A model generated the notes under the pieces. That model worked only from the letters and a program-made list of their open reading frames with translations. It was not told where the DNA came from and ran no database searches. A stretch of 64,000 nt of DNA. Origin: Schistosoma mansoni (lineage: Eukaryota > Platyhelminthes > Trematoda > Strigeidida > Schistosomatidae). Positions within the stretch are counted from its first letter, which is position 1; each line of letters opens with the position of its first letter. A program made the translations under genes and the position numbers. This document shows, in pieces, positions 23,166 to 35,915 of this stretch. The stretch lies in the NCBI RefSeq assembly GCF_000237925.1, contig NW_017386059.1, positions 248,001 to 312,000 on the forward strand, read 5' to 3'.

Positions 23166-23935
23166 CCTCCCCCTTGAGCAGATTTGTAGGATCTGGTGTT
23201 AGGGTCCAACTGCAACCGCCTTACTGGTTTGTGCTTCCGGTTAGTCCACCTTCTAGGTAATAAGGACGTTGTATCATCCTTCGTTTGCACCTTGACTGTC
23301 CTGTCTGTTTCAGGTGTTTTGATCTCAAAGGTGTCTAGCAGAACATCAAGAGGTAATCTATGCTGCGTTTCGTTGTTGGAGATCGAGGTTGATTTCAGTT
23401 GGTTAGCATGACGTATCCAAACTTCTGAACCAACGGACACCTCGTAAACCACATTTCCTTTCTTTTGCACGATCCGACCAGCTATCCATGTAGGATGTTT
23501 TCCTCGATAGTCCATAGCAAGTACCTTTTGACCCACACTGAACAATCGTTTTTGTGCCCCATGATGACTATTGTACTGTTTCTCCATCATCATGTTTCGT
23601 TGCGGCTTAAGAGCTGGAGTCGGACGAATGCTGTCAAAATGTGACGTATTTTTCTGCCAAGTAACGCTTCCGCTGGGGAGACTCCATTTGTTGTCTGAGG
23701 GTTCGGTGTCGAACGGTGTATAAACAAGAACCTCTCTAAGATCTCTTCGGTGTCCCCCTCCCCTCTTGATTTTTTTAGAGCATTTTTGAACGTATCGACA
23801 AAACGTTCTACCTGGCCATTCGATTGCGGATGGAATGGAGGTGTTCGGATGTGCCTGATTCCGTTCTGCTGACAAAATGCTGAAAAGTCTTTTCTGACTT
23901 CACCTGACGACACTGGAGTGTTTCGAATTGCCGCT
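23166..23935 (-). pseudogene. Gypsy integrase C-terminal part and Pol tail
   Basis: Two overlapping frames. One (about 23930 down to 23590) carries the integrase end: HIRTPPFHPQSNGQVERF with the third catalytic Glu in VERF, and NGVSPAEALLGRKIR. The other frame, ending at 23174, continues with the post-integrase domain (VGQKVLAMDYRGKHPTW, VYEVSVGSEVWIRHANQLK) and a basic end (LPRRWTNRKHKPVRRLQLD). A frameshift near 23640 separates them. The first two catalytic acids and all of RT and RNase H are absent. Confidence 0.85.
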
Positions 23936-24819
23936 GCTGCTACACTCCGTATTTCTGGAACCTTTTTACCTGTCTTTTTTGCATATGAAGTGGTGTCTAA
24001 TGATGGACACGACACGTTACAAACGCTGTTGATGGGTATATCCATTAATCCAAGCTTTTCTAACATATTTAGAACAAGTAGATCAATGTTTGGTCGTTCT
24101 GTTAGTTAGCATACTCCTTTACAGCTATTTCCATGGAAGGAAAATTCACATTGTAATTACCAAACTAGTTTCAGTACACCTCCAGATACGTTTTTATCCG
24201 TTTTCTTGGATGACTTCATTGGAGGTTTTCCAAGCAGGTTAAACGTTTCTCTAGACACTAGGGTGATATCGGATGCTGTGTCAATTTGGAGACGAACCGC
24301 TATACCATTAATCTGGATCGTAACATAGTTTCTCCGAATGTCATAGTCTGTTTGAAAGGCTGCTACCAGAGAAAGTGATTTAGATTCGGCTGACTTCATG
24401 TGTCGAGGACGTTTGTGCTTCTGCTTAGGCTGGGACGTACGATTTGGAGGACAATGACCTTCTTTATGCCCACGTTTGTTACACATCTGACATTTATGTT
24501 TCTTGAATGGGCAGACATAATGCCAATCGCCACATAACCAACATGTAGTCGTTGGTTTGCTACCACTTGTTTTCAGTTTCTGAACTTTTAACCTCGTAAT
24601 AGCATTGACACTACTGCAGGTTAAATTAGGATTTACCTGTTCAATCAACTGATTGTCGTGTCTGATGTTCTGTAGCCGCTTACACTCATCTGTTAACGTT
24701 CTGAGTGTGATGTTAGGATCTTGATCCAAACGAGTTAGAAGTCTGGTTCTAATCTCAGCATCTTGTGGTGACTGGAGAGCTTTGATGAATATAAGGCATT
24801 TAAATTGATCTTCTGTCAA
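23936..24819 (-). pseudogene. Gypsy nucleocapsid and aspartic protease
   Basis: Frame 24819-24157 shows the Gag C-terminus, two Cys/His knuckles (CWLCGDWHYVCPFKKHKC and CQMCNKRGHKEGHC), a basic linker, then the protease with LQIDTASDITLVS, where the usual DTGA/DTGS is DTAS. A stop at 24157 and a restart at 24066 carry the protease-to-RT linker (MLEKLGLMDIPINSVCNV). The frame then jumps directly into integrase near 23935, which marks the internal deletion. Confidence 0.85.
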
Positions 24820-24888
24820 CGAGCGTAACTTGAACTTTTCACATTCTCTGTTGACGATGTCTGCTAGAACACCATATTCATCGGTTTC

Positions 24889-25374
24889 TCATTTCACCAA
24901 ATTAAGACACTGGTAGCGAATACTAAACAATGAGGAAGATTCACCGAATATTTCTGACAGCTGAGATACTGTCTCCTCGAAGCTGAGCTCTCGAGGTAAC
25001 TTTGGTAATGTATGATCAGCATAGCGTGCATGTTCATGACTTCCCAACTTGCGCATCAACAGTCGAGTCTTCCATGCGTCATCTTGTTTACAGAACTCTA
25101 TTCTAAATGTGTCTTCCCAATGCTTGAACCACGTGAGAAATGTATTTCCACTTTCGGGATCATATATGAATTCTGGGATGCTGCTAGCAACTGCATCACA
25201 AGAAGTACTTGAAACAGCATGTGAACTCGAGTTTTGGATGCTAAACTGTTGCATTAGAGTCTCCAACAACCGCATTTGTGCATCAAGTTGTGCTTGCTGT
25301 TGTTGTAGTATTCGGCTGAGCTGGTCATCTGATATAGGCATTTTGAATGAATTTCCCTTTTTCCTCGTCGCCAC
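24889..25374 (-). pseudogene. Gypsy Gag N-terminal part
   Basis: 161-residue frame starting MATRKKGNSFKMPISDDQLS immediately inside the right LTR. Gln-rich helix, then the capsid-like stretch FLTWFKHWEDTFRIEF...ARYADHTLP and LSEIFGESSSLFSIRYQCL. It is followed by a frame change into 24819, so capsid and nucleocapsid are split by a small indel. The same family supplies the gag stub at 4090-4200. Confidence 0.85.
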
Positions 25375-25690
25375 TGTTATAATTGTGTTTTGCTAATATA
25401 AACGACCCAGCTATTCCTATTGCTTAGTATTCTTATACGATGACACTCGACAAGACCCCAAAATCAGAACACGTTGAACAGGAATGAAATTGTATTCAAA
25501 ATAACAATGGTATGTGAACAGCAATCACTGATTTGAATAACGTTCATATATTTATAGTATAAACATAAGAAGCTTCTAGATTTTTCTCCAATAATATGCC
25601 CGGGCTGATCGGTTTAGAATTAGCCAATCAGCGCGCAGCAACACCATCATGCATGAAACATGCTTTAATCCAATCTATGTCCCACTAACA
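25375..25690 (-). repeat. Right LTR of nested gypsy element (5' LTR in element sense)
   Basis: 316 bp, TGTTATAATTG...CCCACTAACA, identical to 22850-23165. Zero visible differences point to a recent insertion. Followed by the TGGAG duplicate. Confidence 0.95.
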
Positions 25691-25695
25691 TGGAG
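25691..25695 (+). repeat. Target-site duplication TGGAG, right copy
   Basis: Matches 22845-22849. Removing the gypsy element and one copy restores the RTE 3' coding end (LRSIGSNRRK and stop). Confidence 0.92.
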
Positions 25696-28207
25696 CGTAG
25701 GCCGCCAACCATCTTTCTCCAACCTACTCTGTCCTGGGCCTACTTTTCTAATTCTATCCAGTTCTTGTTCACTCTTCTCATGTCTGTCTCTATTTCTCGG
25801 CGTAATGTGTTCTTTGGTCTTCCTCTTCTCCTTTGACCTTCAGGATTCCATGTGAGGGCTTGTCTTGTGACGCAATTAGGTGATTTTCTCAAGGTGTACC
25901 CAATCCACTTCCAGCGCTTCTTCCTGATTTCTTCCTCCGCTGGAATCTGGTTTGTTGTCTCCCACAGTAACTTGTTGCTGATAGTGTCTGGCCATCTGAT
26001 CCGAAGTATCTTGCGTAGACAGCTGTTAATAAACACTTGTATCTTCTGGATAATGGCTTTCGTAGTTCTCCACGTCTCCGCCCCATACAGTAGAACTGTC
26101 TTCACATTTGTATTGAAAATTCTAGCCTTGGTGTTGGTTGACAATGTTTTGAGCTCCAGATGTTTTTCAGTTGTAGGTATGCTGCTCTTGCTTTGCCGAT
26201 CCGCGCCCTCACATCTGCATCTGATCCACCGTGTTCATCAATGATGCTGCCCAGATATGTAAAGGTTTCCACATCTTCCAAAGCTTCTCCGTCAAGTGTA
26301 ATTTGATTGGTGCATATTGTATTGTATCGGAGAGTCTTGCTTTTCTCTTTGTTTACATTGAGACCTACTGCTGCTGAGGCTGCTGCTACACTGGTCGTTT
26401 TCTCCTGCATTTGTTGTTGCGTTTGTGATAGAAGAGCCAGATCATCTGCGAAGTCTAAATCGTCAAGCTGCATCCTGCCTGTCCACTGTATCCCGTGCTT
26501 TCCTCCAGTCGTTGACGTCTTCATGATCCAGTCTATTACCAGGAGAAAGAGAAACGGTGAGAGTAGGCAACCTTGCCTAACACCGGTCTTTACCTCGAAC
26601 GAGTCGGTGAGTTGTCCTCCGTGGACGATTTGGCAGTTTAGTCCACCATAGGAGTTCCGTATGATATTGACTATCTTCTCACGCACTCCGTAGTGTCGAA
26701 GAAGCCTCCATAGTCTCGTCCTGTCCACACTATCAAATGCCTTCTCGTAGTCGATGAAGTTGATGTAGAGTGATGAATTCCATTCGATTGATTGTTCCAC
26801 AATGATACGTAGAGTTGCGATTTGATCTGTGCACGATCTATCCTTACGAAATCCAGCTTGTTGATCTCGAAGTTGGGCGTCCACGGAATCCTTCATCCTG
26901 TTTAACAATACTCTGTTGAAGACTTTTCCTGGTATTGAGAGGAGAGTGATGCCCCTGTAGTTGTCGCACTTGCTGAGATCGCCTTTCTTTGNNNNNNNNN
27001 NNNNNNNNNNNNNNNNNNNNNNNNNNNNNNNNNNNNNNNNNNNNNNNNNNNNNNNNNNNNNNNNNNNNNNNNNNNNNNNNNNNNNNNNNNNNNNNNNNNN
27101 NNNNNNNNNNNNNNNNNNNNNNNNNNNNNNNNNNNNNNNNNNNNNNNNNNNNNNNNNNNNNNNNNNNNNNNNNNNNNNNNNNNNNNNNNNNGTTCTGATG
27201 CTCCTCTTCACTTGCTTGTTTGCCTCTGTGTATTCGGCTTGTGCCTTGGCTTTTTCCGCTCTGGTTCGGCTGATATTGATTGCTGCCTTCTTGTTCCTCC
27301 TTTCTTCAATTTTATCCAGTGTACCAACAGTGATCCATTCCTTGTGATGGTGCTTCTTTTGGCCCAGAACCTTTTGACATGTTGAAACGATTGCCTCCTT
27401 GATACCTTTCCAGTTGCTCTCCATGGTAGTCCCTTCTCTATTGAGTAGATCATGAAAGGCCTGGAACCTGTTGCTGAGGGCTATGTTGAATTTGATGAGT
27501 TTGTCAGCATCTCGAAGAAGGGCCGTATTAAACTTTTGTGATGTTGTCCGCGCCATTGTCCAGTGCTTCTTGAGTTTTAGTTTCATCTTGGCGACCAGCA
27601 AATGATGATCGGATGCTATATCAGCTCCTCTTCTGGTTCTCACATCCTCCATCGTCCTCCTGAACTTTTTTTTGATGCAGATATGGTCGATTTGATTCTG
27701 TGTAGTGTGATCCGGTGAAATCCAAGTGGCTTTGTGTATGTTTTTGTGTGGGAATATTGTGCGGCTTATGACCAGTTTATTGAAGGCACATAGGTTTGCA
27801 AATCTCTCACCATTTTCGTTCCTTTCTCCCAGTCCATGTCGTCCCATGACGTCTTCGTATCCAGTGTTGTCCTTTCCAACCTTGGCATTGAAATCTCCTA
27901 TCAGAATGGTCAGGTCCTTGGTTGGACACTTCTCGAAGATCGACTGCAGCCTATCGTAGAATTGGTCTTTAGCGTCTTCATCGTAGTCGTTAGTAGGCGC
28001 ATAGCATTGGATGACGTTCATTGTAATGTCCTCTCTCTTTGTTTTGAAGGAGGCTTTGATGATCCTTGGTCCATGAGATTCCCATCCAATAAGTGCATTT
28101 TGTGCTTTTCTGGACAGCATCGATGCAACTCCTTGTGTATGTGGGGCATTTTCTTCTTCATGACCGGAGTATAACAGATGATGAAGAATCCTCACTGGAA
28201 AAATCAT
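25696..28207 (-). pseudogene. RTE ORF: endonuclease and reverse transcriptase, near-intact
   Basis: From 28207 on -: endonuclease with MNVIQCYAPTNDYDED, LTILIGDFNAKVG (catalytic D and N), TWISPDHTTQNQIDHI and the final ASDHHLLVAK. Then a Lys/Ala-rich linker into the gap, and RT with KKGDLSK, NFIDYEKAFDSVDR (first catalytic Asp), GVRQGCLLSPFLF and FADDLALLS (catalytic pair). The connection domain is in the frame 26144-25740 ([25 protein letters not shown]). The two frames meet near 26148, where a single base seems lost. One stop at 25740 precedes AQDRVGWRKMVGGLRS, and the true end is split off by the gypsy element. Catalytic residues are kept, so this is a young but broken copy. Confidence 0.88.
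26992..27191. other. Assembly gap (200 N)
   Basis: 200 N inside the RTE linker; the frame is continuous on both sides. Confidence 0.99.
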
Positions 28208-29934
28208 TTATAGTAATAATAAAGATGATGGAAACAGTTTAGAAAATGTAAGAATAGAATTCGATAAAGTCAGGGGAGTAGTAAAGAATGGGATCTAACA
28301 AACTGTTTTTGAGCACATATCTCTCACCATACATTGTAAACACTGGAAGGCTCTACTTTTTAAAGCAGATTCAGGTTTAAATCCGTTAGGATCTATGGCA
28401 TAACCTCGTAAATGCTATCAAAAGATGAATCAGTCAGTTCAGTAGTATTCGCACATAACTCTTTTCAGTTTTCCAGCTCCAACTAATATTAAAAAACAAG
28501 GTAGAAAATTAAATGATACACTTAGAAATTCATTATACATAATAAAAATTAATTTGTTAGCTAAATTTATTTACGTTAACAGCCCTGTCGATAATGATTG
28601 TAATCAGTCTTTTTCATCAGAAAATTATTAATTAAGCAAAAGAATTTTTTTTGGAATAAAAAAATGAACTTCAATTGCCAATAACAAGTATATACCTTTA
28701 ATGTTTTCGTAATATGTAGAAAATTTTTACTCTTCATATGATCACATCGAACTGGGATTTGATTCATTCCAGTAACACTTTCAGTTACTTACAACTAACA
28801 GTATATAAAGACATATTCCTTTTTTTTGAATTACATTAATGACATCACAAAAATATTCGTTAATTCCATACATAAATTGTTATTTGTAAAGACAATAAGA
28901 AAAGATTCTGAATTTATTCATATTGTCTTCCATCTGAAACCGAATAAAAACATATTAATAGTAGTGCATAATGTCAATTTACCGAAGACAGCCAATCACA
29001 AATAAAGCCATTAGAATGAATCGATATAATAAATAATTGTATAATATCTACAAATTTCATTTCTACATAATGTAGTCATTGAATATGTTATCCAAAATTA
29101 TAATGAATGATCTATAATTAAACCATCTAGTTCGGAGAACACAACAATACCTAAAGTAGAACGTCATATACCAAGGATAATGAAAATAATGCTAGATTAA
29201 GGTAATGAAAAGAAGGAGGAGTATGTAGAAACTGAATAATAATATTTTTGAATATGACCATGATAGTGAATGGATATCTTAGGACTGTCACCTGTCTGAG
29301 GGTTAGCAGGTTGATATAGTCCATTAATTCATCAACCCATTGGCAGCCATATGCATAGACTTCCTGACTGGATCCGACTCAACAGTTGTAGTCAATGGAT
29401 GGAGACAATCAGTAATATGGACCAACGTCGATTGCATTAGCCCAGTTAAATTTTCTATACATTCTCCCTTAAATATTGAAGGTAATCGTTATTGCCTTTC
29501 CATTCTTTGATCTAATCTGCATCTTTTATACTGTGTTTTTCTTATTTGGATTTCCATTGCGGTTTGAATCAACTCTTACCCATCGTTTCATTTGTTGTTG
29601 ATTTTCTTTCTAGCTGTGCTGATATGAAATGTGGTGCATCGTACTCTGATTATGAACAACTGTTATACCGATAAGAAGCTTTGTATACAGATGAGTATGT
29701 GTAACTGGTCAATTTACTCTGCTTTCTAAAAACACCTAAACAAAAAACTCCTATTGATTTTCAACAAATACTACAAATATTTGTGCTTTGACAACTCATA
29801 TCGACTGATATTGTTTATCATGTGCTGAAAGGTTGCCTACAAGGAGAAAAAATGATTGTTCGAGATGAAAACACGTATAGTGGCTCACCAAATTGCCAAG
29901 CTAGGGGGCCCTGATTCAAGACAATAATTCATTA

Positions 29935-30245
29935 AGTGTTGATGTGAGTCATGTTGGTAAATGTAGATTACCTGGAGGAATCCACATGACTGTCTTGACT
30001 AGTTGTCTGAGACGTTAGGCGACACGGTTCAAAAGCAGTCGCAATGGAGCAGATGCATTCACTGCTCCCTTACTCTTAAGCAATGAGTTTAAAAATATTT
30101 TACACATTTTACTTTACGACTTTGTTCTTTCTTCGCGAATCTTATTATTCATGTCTGATCATTTTTTACTACCACTGGCACTACTACTACTTGCACTACA
30201 CTAGTATTCATCTCACCAATTTTATCTTGTATGGATGAGGCGTGG
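29935..30245 (+). repeat. Dispersed repeat shared with 59339-59480
   Basis: 'GTAGATTACCTGGAGGAATCCACATGACTG...TTCAAAAGCAGTCGCAATGG' matches 'GTAGACTACCTGAGCGGAGTCCACGTGATTG...CAAAATCGTTTGGAATGG' at 59357, in the same orientation. A tRNA-like origin is possible. No coding content. Confidence 0.5.
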
Positions 30246-31500
30246 TAATTTAGGCCAAAGGATATTAAGACTAGGCTCTTAAGTTGTTTACGGCTGATTG
30301 TTTAGCTTTTCAAAGGAAGTTCATATTCTGATGGGTTCACATGAATCATTCAAACAAAGCAATTTCATTATGAACCTTAGTATGTAACATAAACTGTTGA
30401 TTTTGAATTCCGTAACTGTGAGTTATGATCTAGGTTCACTGAAATAAATTTACTCACTGCATTTAAGGTGATTAAAACGATATGAAGAATCAGTCATTGA
30501 TTCATATCTTGTTATACTGATTATATCATTAATTTACAGATAATCTTGTACAAAGTAATGAAGGAGTACTGATATTTTCCCCATAATTGTTCGAGCAGTC
30601 ATCACTCATAGCTGAAGTAATGATTTAAAAACCATGCGCTACATACAGAGTGGATCTGTGAAAGGATTATAATATTTCGACAAAGACCATCTACATTATA
30701 TTTTAGATTGAAAATTCATATTTCAACAGAAAAGCTTTTTGGGAGGATATTGTGAAGTTGTTGTATTCTCTGGGCCAGATCATTATATCGTTAAGCTTGT
30801 GGTGGACCAAAATGTATGATAACCAAAAATTAGCAACAAAAATATTATGTCTATAGTTTATGTAACAATTAACAGTTAATAAGTTAATTACACACACAAA
30901 TAACAAAATAAGGGACGTTACTTAAGTCTTCAGGCTATTGCGTGTTCGGCTGGGTTTGGTCCAAATAATCCACAATTATAAAAAAATAGTAATCCCAATA
31001 TGGACGATATAGATCCAGTAGGTTTACCAAGCGTAGAATTCAATAAGAATGTCACAATTGTCTATAAACGTAGATGGTATGCAATTAATATTTCATTTAA
31101 CATATTAGCAGACATAGCAGAACGATGCAGATGTGAATTAGAGTGTATTTAATGAGGAGCAGTAACAGTGTCACGATATGTTGTACTCAAAACGGAAGGA
31201 AGTCGAATTACAAGCGTTCAAAGTGATACACTTAAACAACAAGTACAATTGTTTAATGCTTAATGTACAGAATATGAAAATACATGCGAAAACTATGAAA
31301 AATTATTTACAAAATAGGTTTTAAGGTTCTATCTCTACAAGCTTTAATTGTTTTCTTCAACAATATTAACATATACAACAATAATATTGATGATATTGTT
31401 GAGAAAATCATTGAAAGTTTCATAATCAAACAATTTAGCTCAAAGAGCACAGCACTTACAAAACCTACTTCTTAAACTACAAATATTTTCCATCATCTTA

Positions 31501-31722
31501 NNNNNNNNNNNNNNNNNNNNNNNNNNNNNNNNNNNNNNNNNNNNNNNNNNNNNNNNNNNNNNNNNNNNNNNNNNNNNNNNNNNNNNNNNNNNNNNNNNNN
31601 NNNNNNNNNNNNNNNNNNNNNNNNNNNNNNNNNNNNNNNNNNNNNNNNNNNNNNNNNNNNNNNNNNNNNNNNNNNNNNNNNNNNNNNNNNNNNNNNNNNN
31701 NNNNNNNNNNNNNNNNNNNNNN
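31501..31722. other. Assembly gap (222 N)
   Basis: Run of 222 N; the non-standard length suggests an estimated gap size. Confidence 0.99.
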
Positions 31723-34616
31723 TACCTAATGTCAGCATAGTGAGAGAAAAACAAAATGAAAAATGTGGGGAGGAGAACAATATCCAAACCATAAAAATAA
31801 TAACGTGGAAAGTGCAGTTCTAAGGGAATAAATGATAAACAAATAACAATGATACTTAGCTCATAATTTAAAGGAAGATAAACAGCAAACGCAACTGCGC
31901 CCTGACTAATTTTAGGCTAGATCATTCAATATCTCCAACAAAATTAGCAGCTATCAAGACTCAGTAGCCTTATGAATAACTTTGACGTTTGAAATGATAA
32001 GTGCTAGGTTTTTAGTCTTAATATGAGGATCAACATTGGCATATTCAGTTGACGAAATAAACCTAGTACATTCGGTTGCCAACCATTATCCTAAGTATAA
32101 TAAATATAATATAATAATAATATAATAATATTAAAAAACTTCTGATTAAGCGGGACATTCATAGTAAAAACGTTATAAGACAAACACTGAATTTACAATT
32201 AGTGAAAAGCTAACGAGGCTGTGATATAAACTCGATTAAAATACTAAAATAATGTTAGTATGATTCAAAAACAAAATCATTGTGATTAACGTAATACTTC
32301 ATTCAACAACAAAAAACAAGAACACATGAAAATACTTTACATTAATGTATTGTTTCCATTTGTCTTTTTGTTTTTATCGTAGAAACAGTAATCATGTGAA
32401 TACTTGGAGGAAAAAAAAGGATAATACTTATAATAAAGCATTAAAAGTCTCAAATTATTTTTTCTATATAACTTTCAAGCTAAGAACAACTAGCAAATTT
32501 ATTTTGGTGGTATATTGCTATTAAATAATTCAGTTGACAAGTTAAAATGTACCCAAACAAAATAATTTTTACGTTTGTTTCGTATGTTTCATTTATTCAA
32601 TTCATTTGAAGATTGAATTAGTTAGTTGTAAATGGAATAGTTAGATATAACTAGAAGGATACAACGTAAAGACTGTAACAAAATTAAATATGCAGTTTTT
32701 TGAATGCATTCAATTTCAATGGTACATGATTGTAATTGAGAAGAAAATACTAACTTTTGAAGATGTTACATTCACATACATAAATGTTATAATTATTCGA
32801 TATCGATTATCTTGCCAGAAAACAACCTCTTTTGATAGAGTTTCCAGCCCAAAAAACGAAGCTCTATCAAAAATGTCCATCTAAGGTACAAATCTTCTTC
32901 ACTATCTCAGGAAACAAAATTCTCAGAATAAATTTCAAGGGTAAATGTTCAGTTAAACAATTCTTTACAAGTTATTAACAGATTTTTTTTACCGACACAG
33001 AGTTCTCACTTGAAAATAGTTTAATAGCTTAGTGTATTCAGCTTTCAATAGTTAGATCGAAGGTAAGAACTCTGCTCCGCCTAGTTCAACCTAAACAGTG
33101 GCTAGCGTTATTGACATTCATGACTAGGTATGTCTCAAATCCTGGTAAACATCCCTGTGTTTAATCACTGAGTAATATGATTATTCCTTGGGAAAAATCT
33201 ATGTCTTCTGAACCACATCAGATGAACTGATTTAAAACAACACAGAATTTCAAAATATAAGTAAGGTTATTCATAAGAATAATCGTTAGTGGAAGTTGAA
33301 ATCACGAGAATTTATTATACAATGTTCGTATGAGTTTTCGTTGCTATATGATATGTTGTGTAAAATGAATTAATTTAGAGAGAATTCCGTTCAACTATAT
33401 TATACTGAAATGTTAACAAGAATCAAGAAAGTGACTTTTATCCTTCAGTGGAAAATCTGAAAAAAGTAATGTCAGCCAAAATTAACTTCATACATGCTTT
33501 TGTACAGAAGATTTTTATGTCGTGATTAAATTGCTTAGAACGGACAAGAAAAAAGTCTACAGTTGTAATATACAGTCGAAATAACATGGTATGGAGACGA
33601 AATTATACAGAAAGCCTATTTTTAATAGATATCTTATTCCAAATCCCGTTTAGTAAGAATTCCTTTGTTTTTCCTTTGTTTAAAGTAAACTCAACTAAAC
33701 TGTGATTAATAATCCATCAAATAATAAGCATTCTTTTGTCGTACAAATTTCTCCAGTCCCATTTACATAATTCTTAGATTGTCGTTTCATTTTTTCAGTG
33801 AATTTGTACTTAGATATTTTGAAAAGTATGACAGTTTGCGTATACTCATTGTTGAAGCATCTGGAAGGTCACCATCAACCCCGTTGAAGTAGAGCAGTTT
33901 AGTATAGTTTCAGTGAGTAATCGCCAGGTTTAAACATTTCTGGTTTTCCCATTCCCGCCATTTCCATTTTATTTAAAACTACATTGGATGAAACAAATTC
34001 ACAAAATATTCTTCAAAAGATTGTCAGTTTTATCTTGATAGATTAATACAAGGTCTGTCAATGTTATCCTTTTAATGTATAGTAATTCTAAATAATTTTG
34101 ATTTGACATGCTTAATATCTTATTCCGTATAAATAAATATAACTTCATTACAACCCATTATTGAAATATTCATCCATAAACAAGTTAGCAAAAATTAGAG
34201 TCGTTACTGGCAAATGGTGTTTCGATCGTTCCCTTAACTTTCATACTTCATGAGCATAGATTAGATTTCCGTCTGATCGATGTATACATTTCTACAAGCA
34301 TGAGTTCCATAATAGCTTACCGTTAGGATGTTCTAATTAACTGATTGTATGATTGTCTAGGGAGCATGGTAGATATGCACATAACAGTCTGGTGAATCCA
34401 TTTGTAGGACGACTCAAAATTAGCGTAACGTCAAAAAAATCCAGTGTATTTATTAGAATTGAATGATATTAACTCGTTTGGACAATTTTAATTAATCAAC
34501 TAAACTATGCCAGTTAACCATAATCAACATAGAATTGAGCATAAAAGTGTGTTACCCTCAGTATGAGCTTCAAATCAGTACAATGGAAGAAAATTACCAA
34601 GAAAATAATAAAGGAA

Positions 34617-34747
34617 GAATATTCGATCGAACAATTGTTTTCAATAACTTCATCATCAGGTTCTACTGTTTTCAGCCCATAATTATGATATTTTACAAAG
34701 GCTAATTTAAGGCACCCATGATTGAATTTGACAATGTTATATGTCAA
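34617..34747 (-). repeat. Penelope pseudo-LTR, downstream copy
   Basis: On + reads GAATATTCGATCGAACAATT...AACTTCATCATCAGGTTCTAC...TTTTACAAAGGCTAA...AATGTTATATG. Aligns along its length, with many substitutions, to 36931-37061. Confidence 0.55.
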
Positions 34748-35130
34748 TAATGGTGAACGTTTACATCTGTTACGACATAAATACTCCAAAGTTGTGTTAT
34801 TTGTAAATTAGAACAGTCATTTGATAATGGTCAGGATGATTCGTAGTAGTGTCAAGTCATAATCAGTATAGTCGTAATACAACGAAATAAAAATTCATGT
34901 GAATAAAAAATGAATATTAGGGGGATTTCATTTTGTCGAGCGAGGTAAAAATAATAATGATAAAAGTAACGACAATAATATTGTTGTGTGAATATAATAT
35001 GTAATAAGAAGGGTGTTATCAATGTAATTATGATTTAAAAAATTCATGTGAATTGAAGATGAATGTGAAGATTTAGATATAAACACGAAAGGAACTGGGA
35101 GGGGGGGTTAAGAGGTTTAAAATATCCAGT

Positions 35131-35586
35131 TTAGGCATCCGGTGATCCACTTGTGGGCCAAGGTAAACATAAAGGCTGCATATACCTCTTCTGGAAACAT
35201 AAGTTCGGTTTATTGAAGTTGATCCAGATGGCTTCAGCTATGTAGAGGAGCAGTAATCTAGCTCCTTCAGGTAGATTCTCTGGAACTTGACATAAAACAG
35301 AGAAAGCCTCATCTATTTTAGTATGATGTTCACTATATACCAAGTGAGAAAGAATGGTGCTATTAATTGATTTGGTGATTCTTCTTCCCAACCATGCTGG
35401 TACATGTTCACGAACACGCAAAGTTAAGGCCCTCTGAGTACGGCCTATGTAACTGGCTCCATAAGAGCAATTGAATTGGTATACACACATGGAGGAGCTT
35501 ATCATCGGTAACCTACCCTTGATTTGTTGTGTAAGTACTGGTTTGGTTGATAAAATTGTGTGTAACTTGGCGGCGTAAAATGTCAC
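35131..35586 (-). pseudogene. Penelope GIY-YIG endonuclease domain
   Basis: The frame contains YQFNCSYGASYIGRTQRALT (GIY-YIG strands with YIGRT intact and the following Arg), a REHVPAWLG helix, ILSHL...H and IAEAIWINFNKPNLC, where the metal-binding Glu of the family sits. It closes with PLCLPWP. This domain nicks the target for reverse transcription. It is separated from the RT by broken frames. Paralogue at 1889-2275. Confidence 0.75.
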
Positions 35587-35915
35587 CCGCTATGTCGCCT
35601 TCGAAATCCAGTTTCAGAGTCAAGGTTTTTTTACTGGTCGTGCCACAGTTTCTTTTTTTTTAATACCTTTTAATAGAATTTTTCTGACGAAGTTATTTCG
35701 TAATGTACTCTTTAGCTTATCGATTTCGCTATCTACACTATTTTCAGAACATAAGAGTTTGACTCTGTGGGTGAGACATTAAACCAAATCTATTTTGTAT
35801 TGAAGAGGTTTAGAGCTATGGAAATGGGTATACTGAAGCGTTCATATATTCTTTCTAAATACATTTCTTTTTATGGGACCGTCTATCCTTCTAGAAAGTA
35901 GGACATCACGGAAAG

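Larger units (their letters stand above)
22814..28207 (-). mobile_element. RTE-like non-LTR retrotransposon, split by a nested gypsy element
   Basis: On - it runs from the endonuclease at 28207 to a tail ending in GTAAGTAAGTAAG at about 22814. Tetranucleotide tails and very short 3' UTRs are typical of the RTE clade. The 5' end is truncated. RTE elements reverse-transcribe their RNA at a nicked target using the encoded endonuclease and RT. The gypsy insertion 22850-25690 divides the last codons from the rest. The gap 26992-27191 removes the linker between endonuclease and RT. The SR2/Perere-3-like family name is a guess from clade features. Confidence 0.88.
28208..34600. other. Intergenic AT-rich region
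   Basis: No convincing host exon on either strand. It contains a dispersed repeat (29935-30245), a gap (31501-31722), and a TAA-rich simple stretch at about 32097-32135. Small frames here (28576, 30703, 32690) have no motif or splice context. Confidence 0.55.

Noticed and set aside
26307-28174. Several + strand frames over the RTE element
   Set aside because: Antisense shadows of the endonuclease-RT frame.
31440-31792. Reverse frames across 31501-31722
   Set aside because: Mostly unknown residues from the gap; no motif in the remainder.
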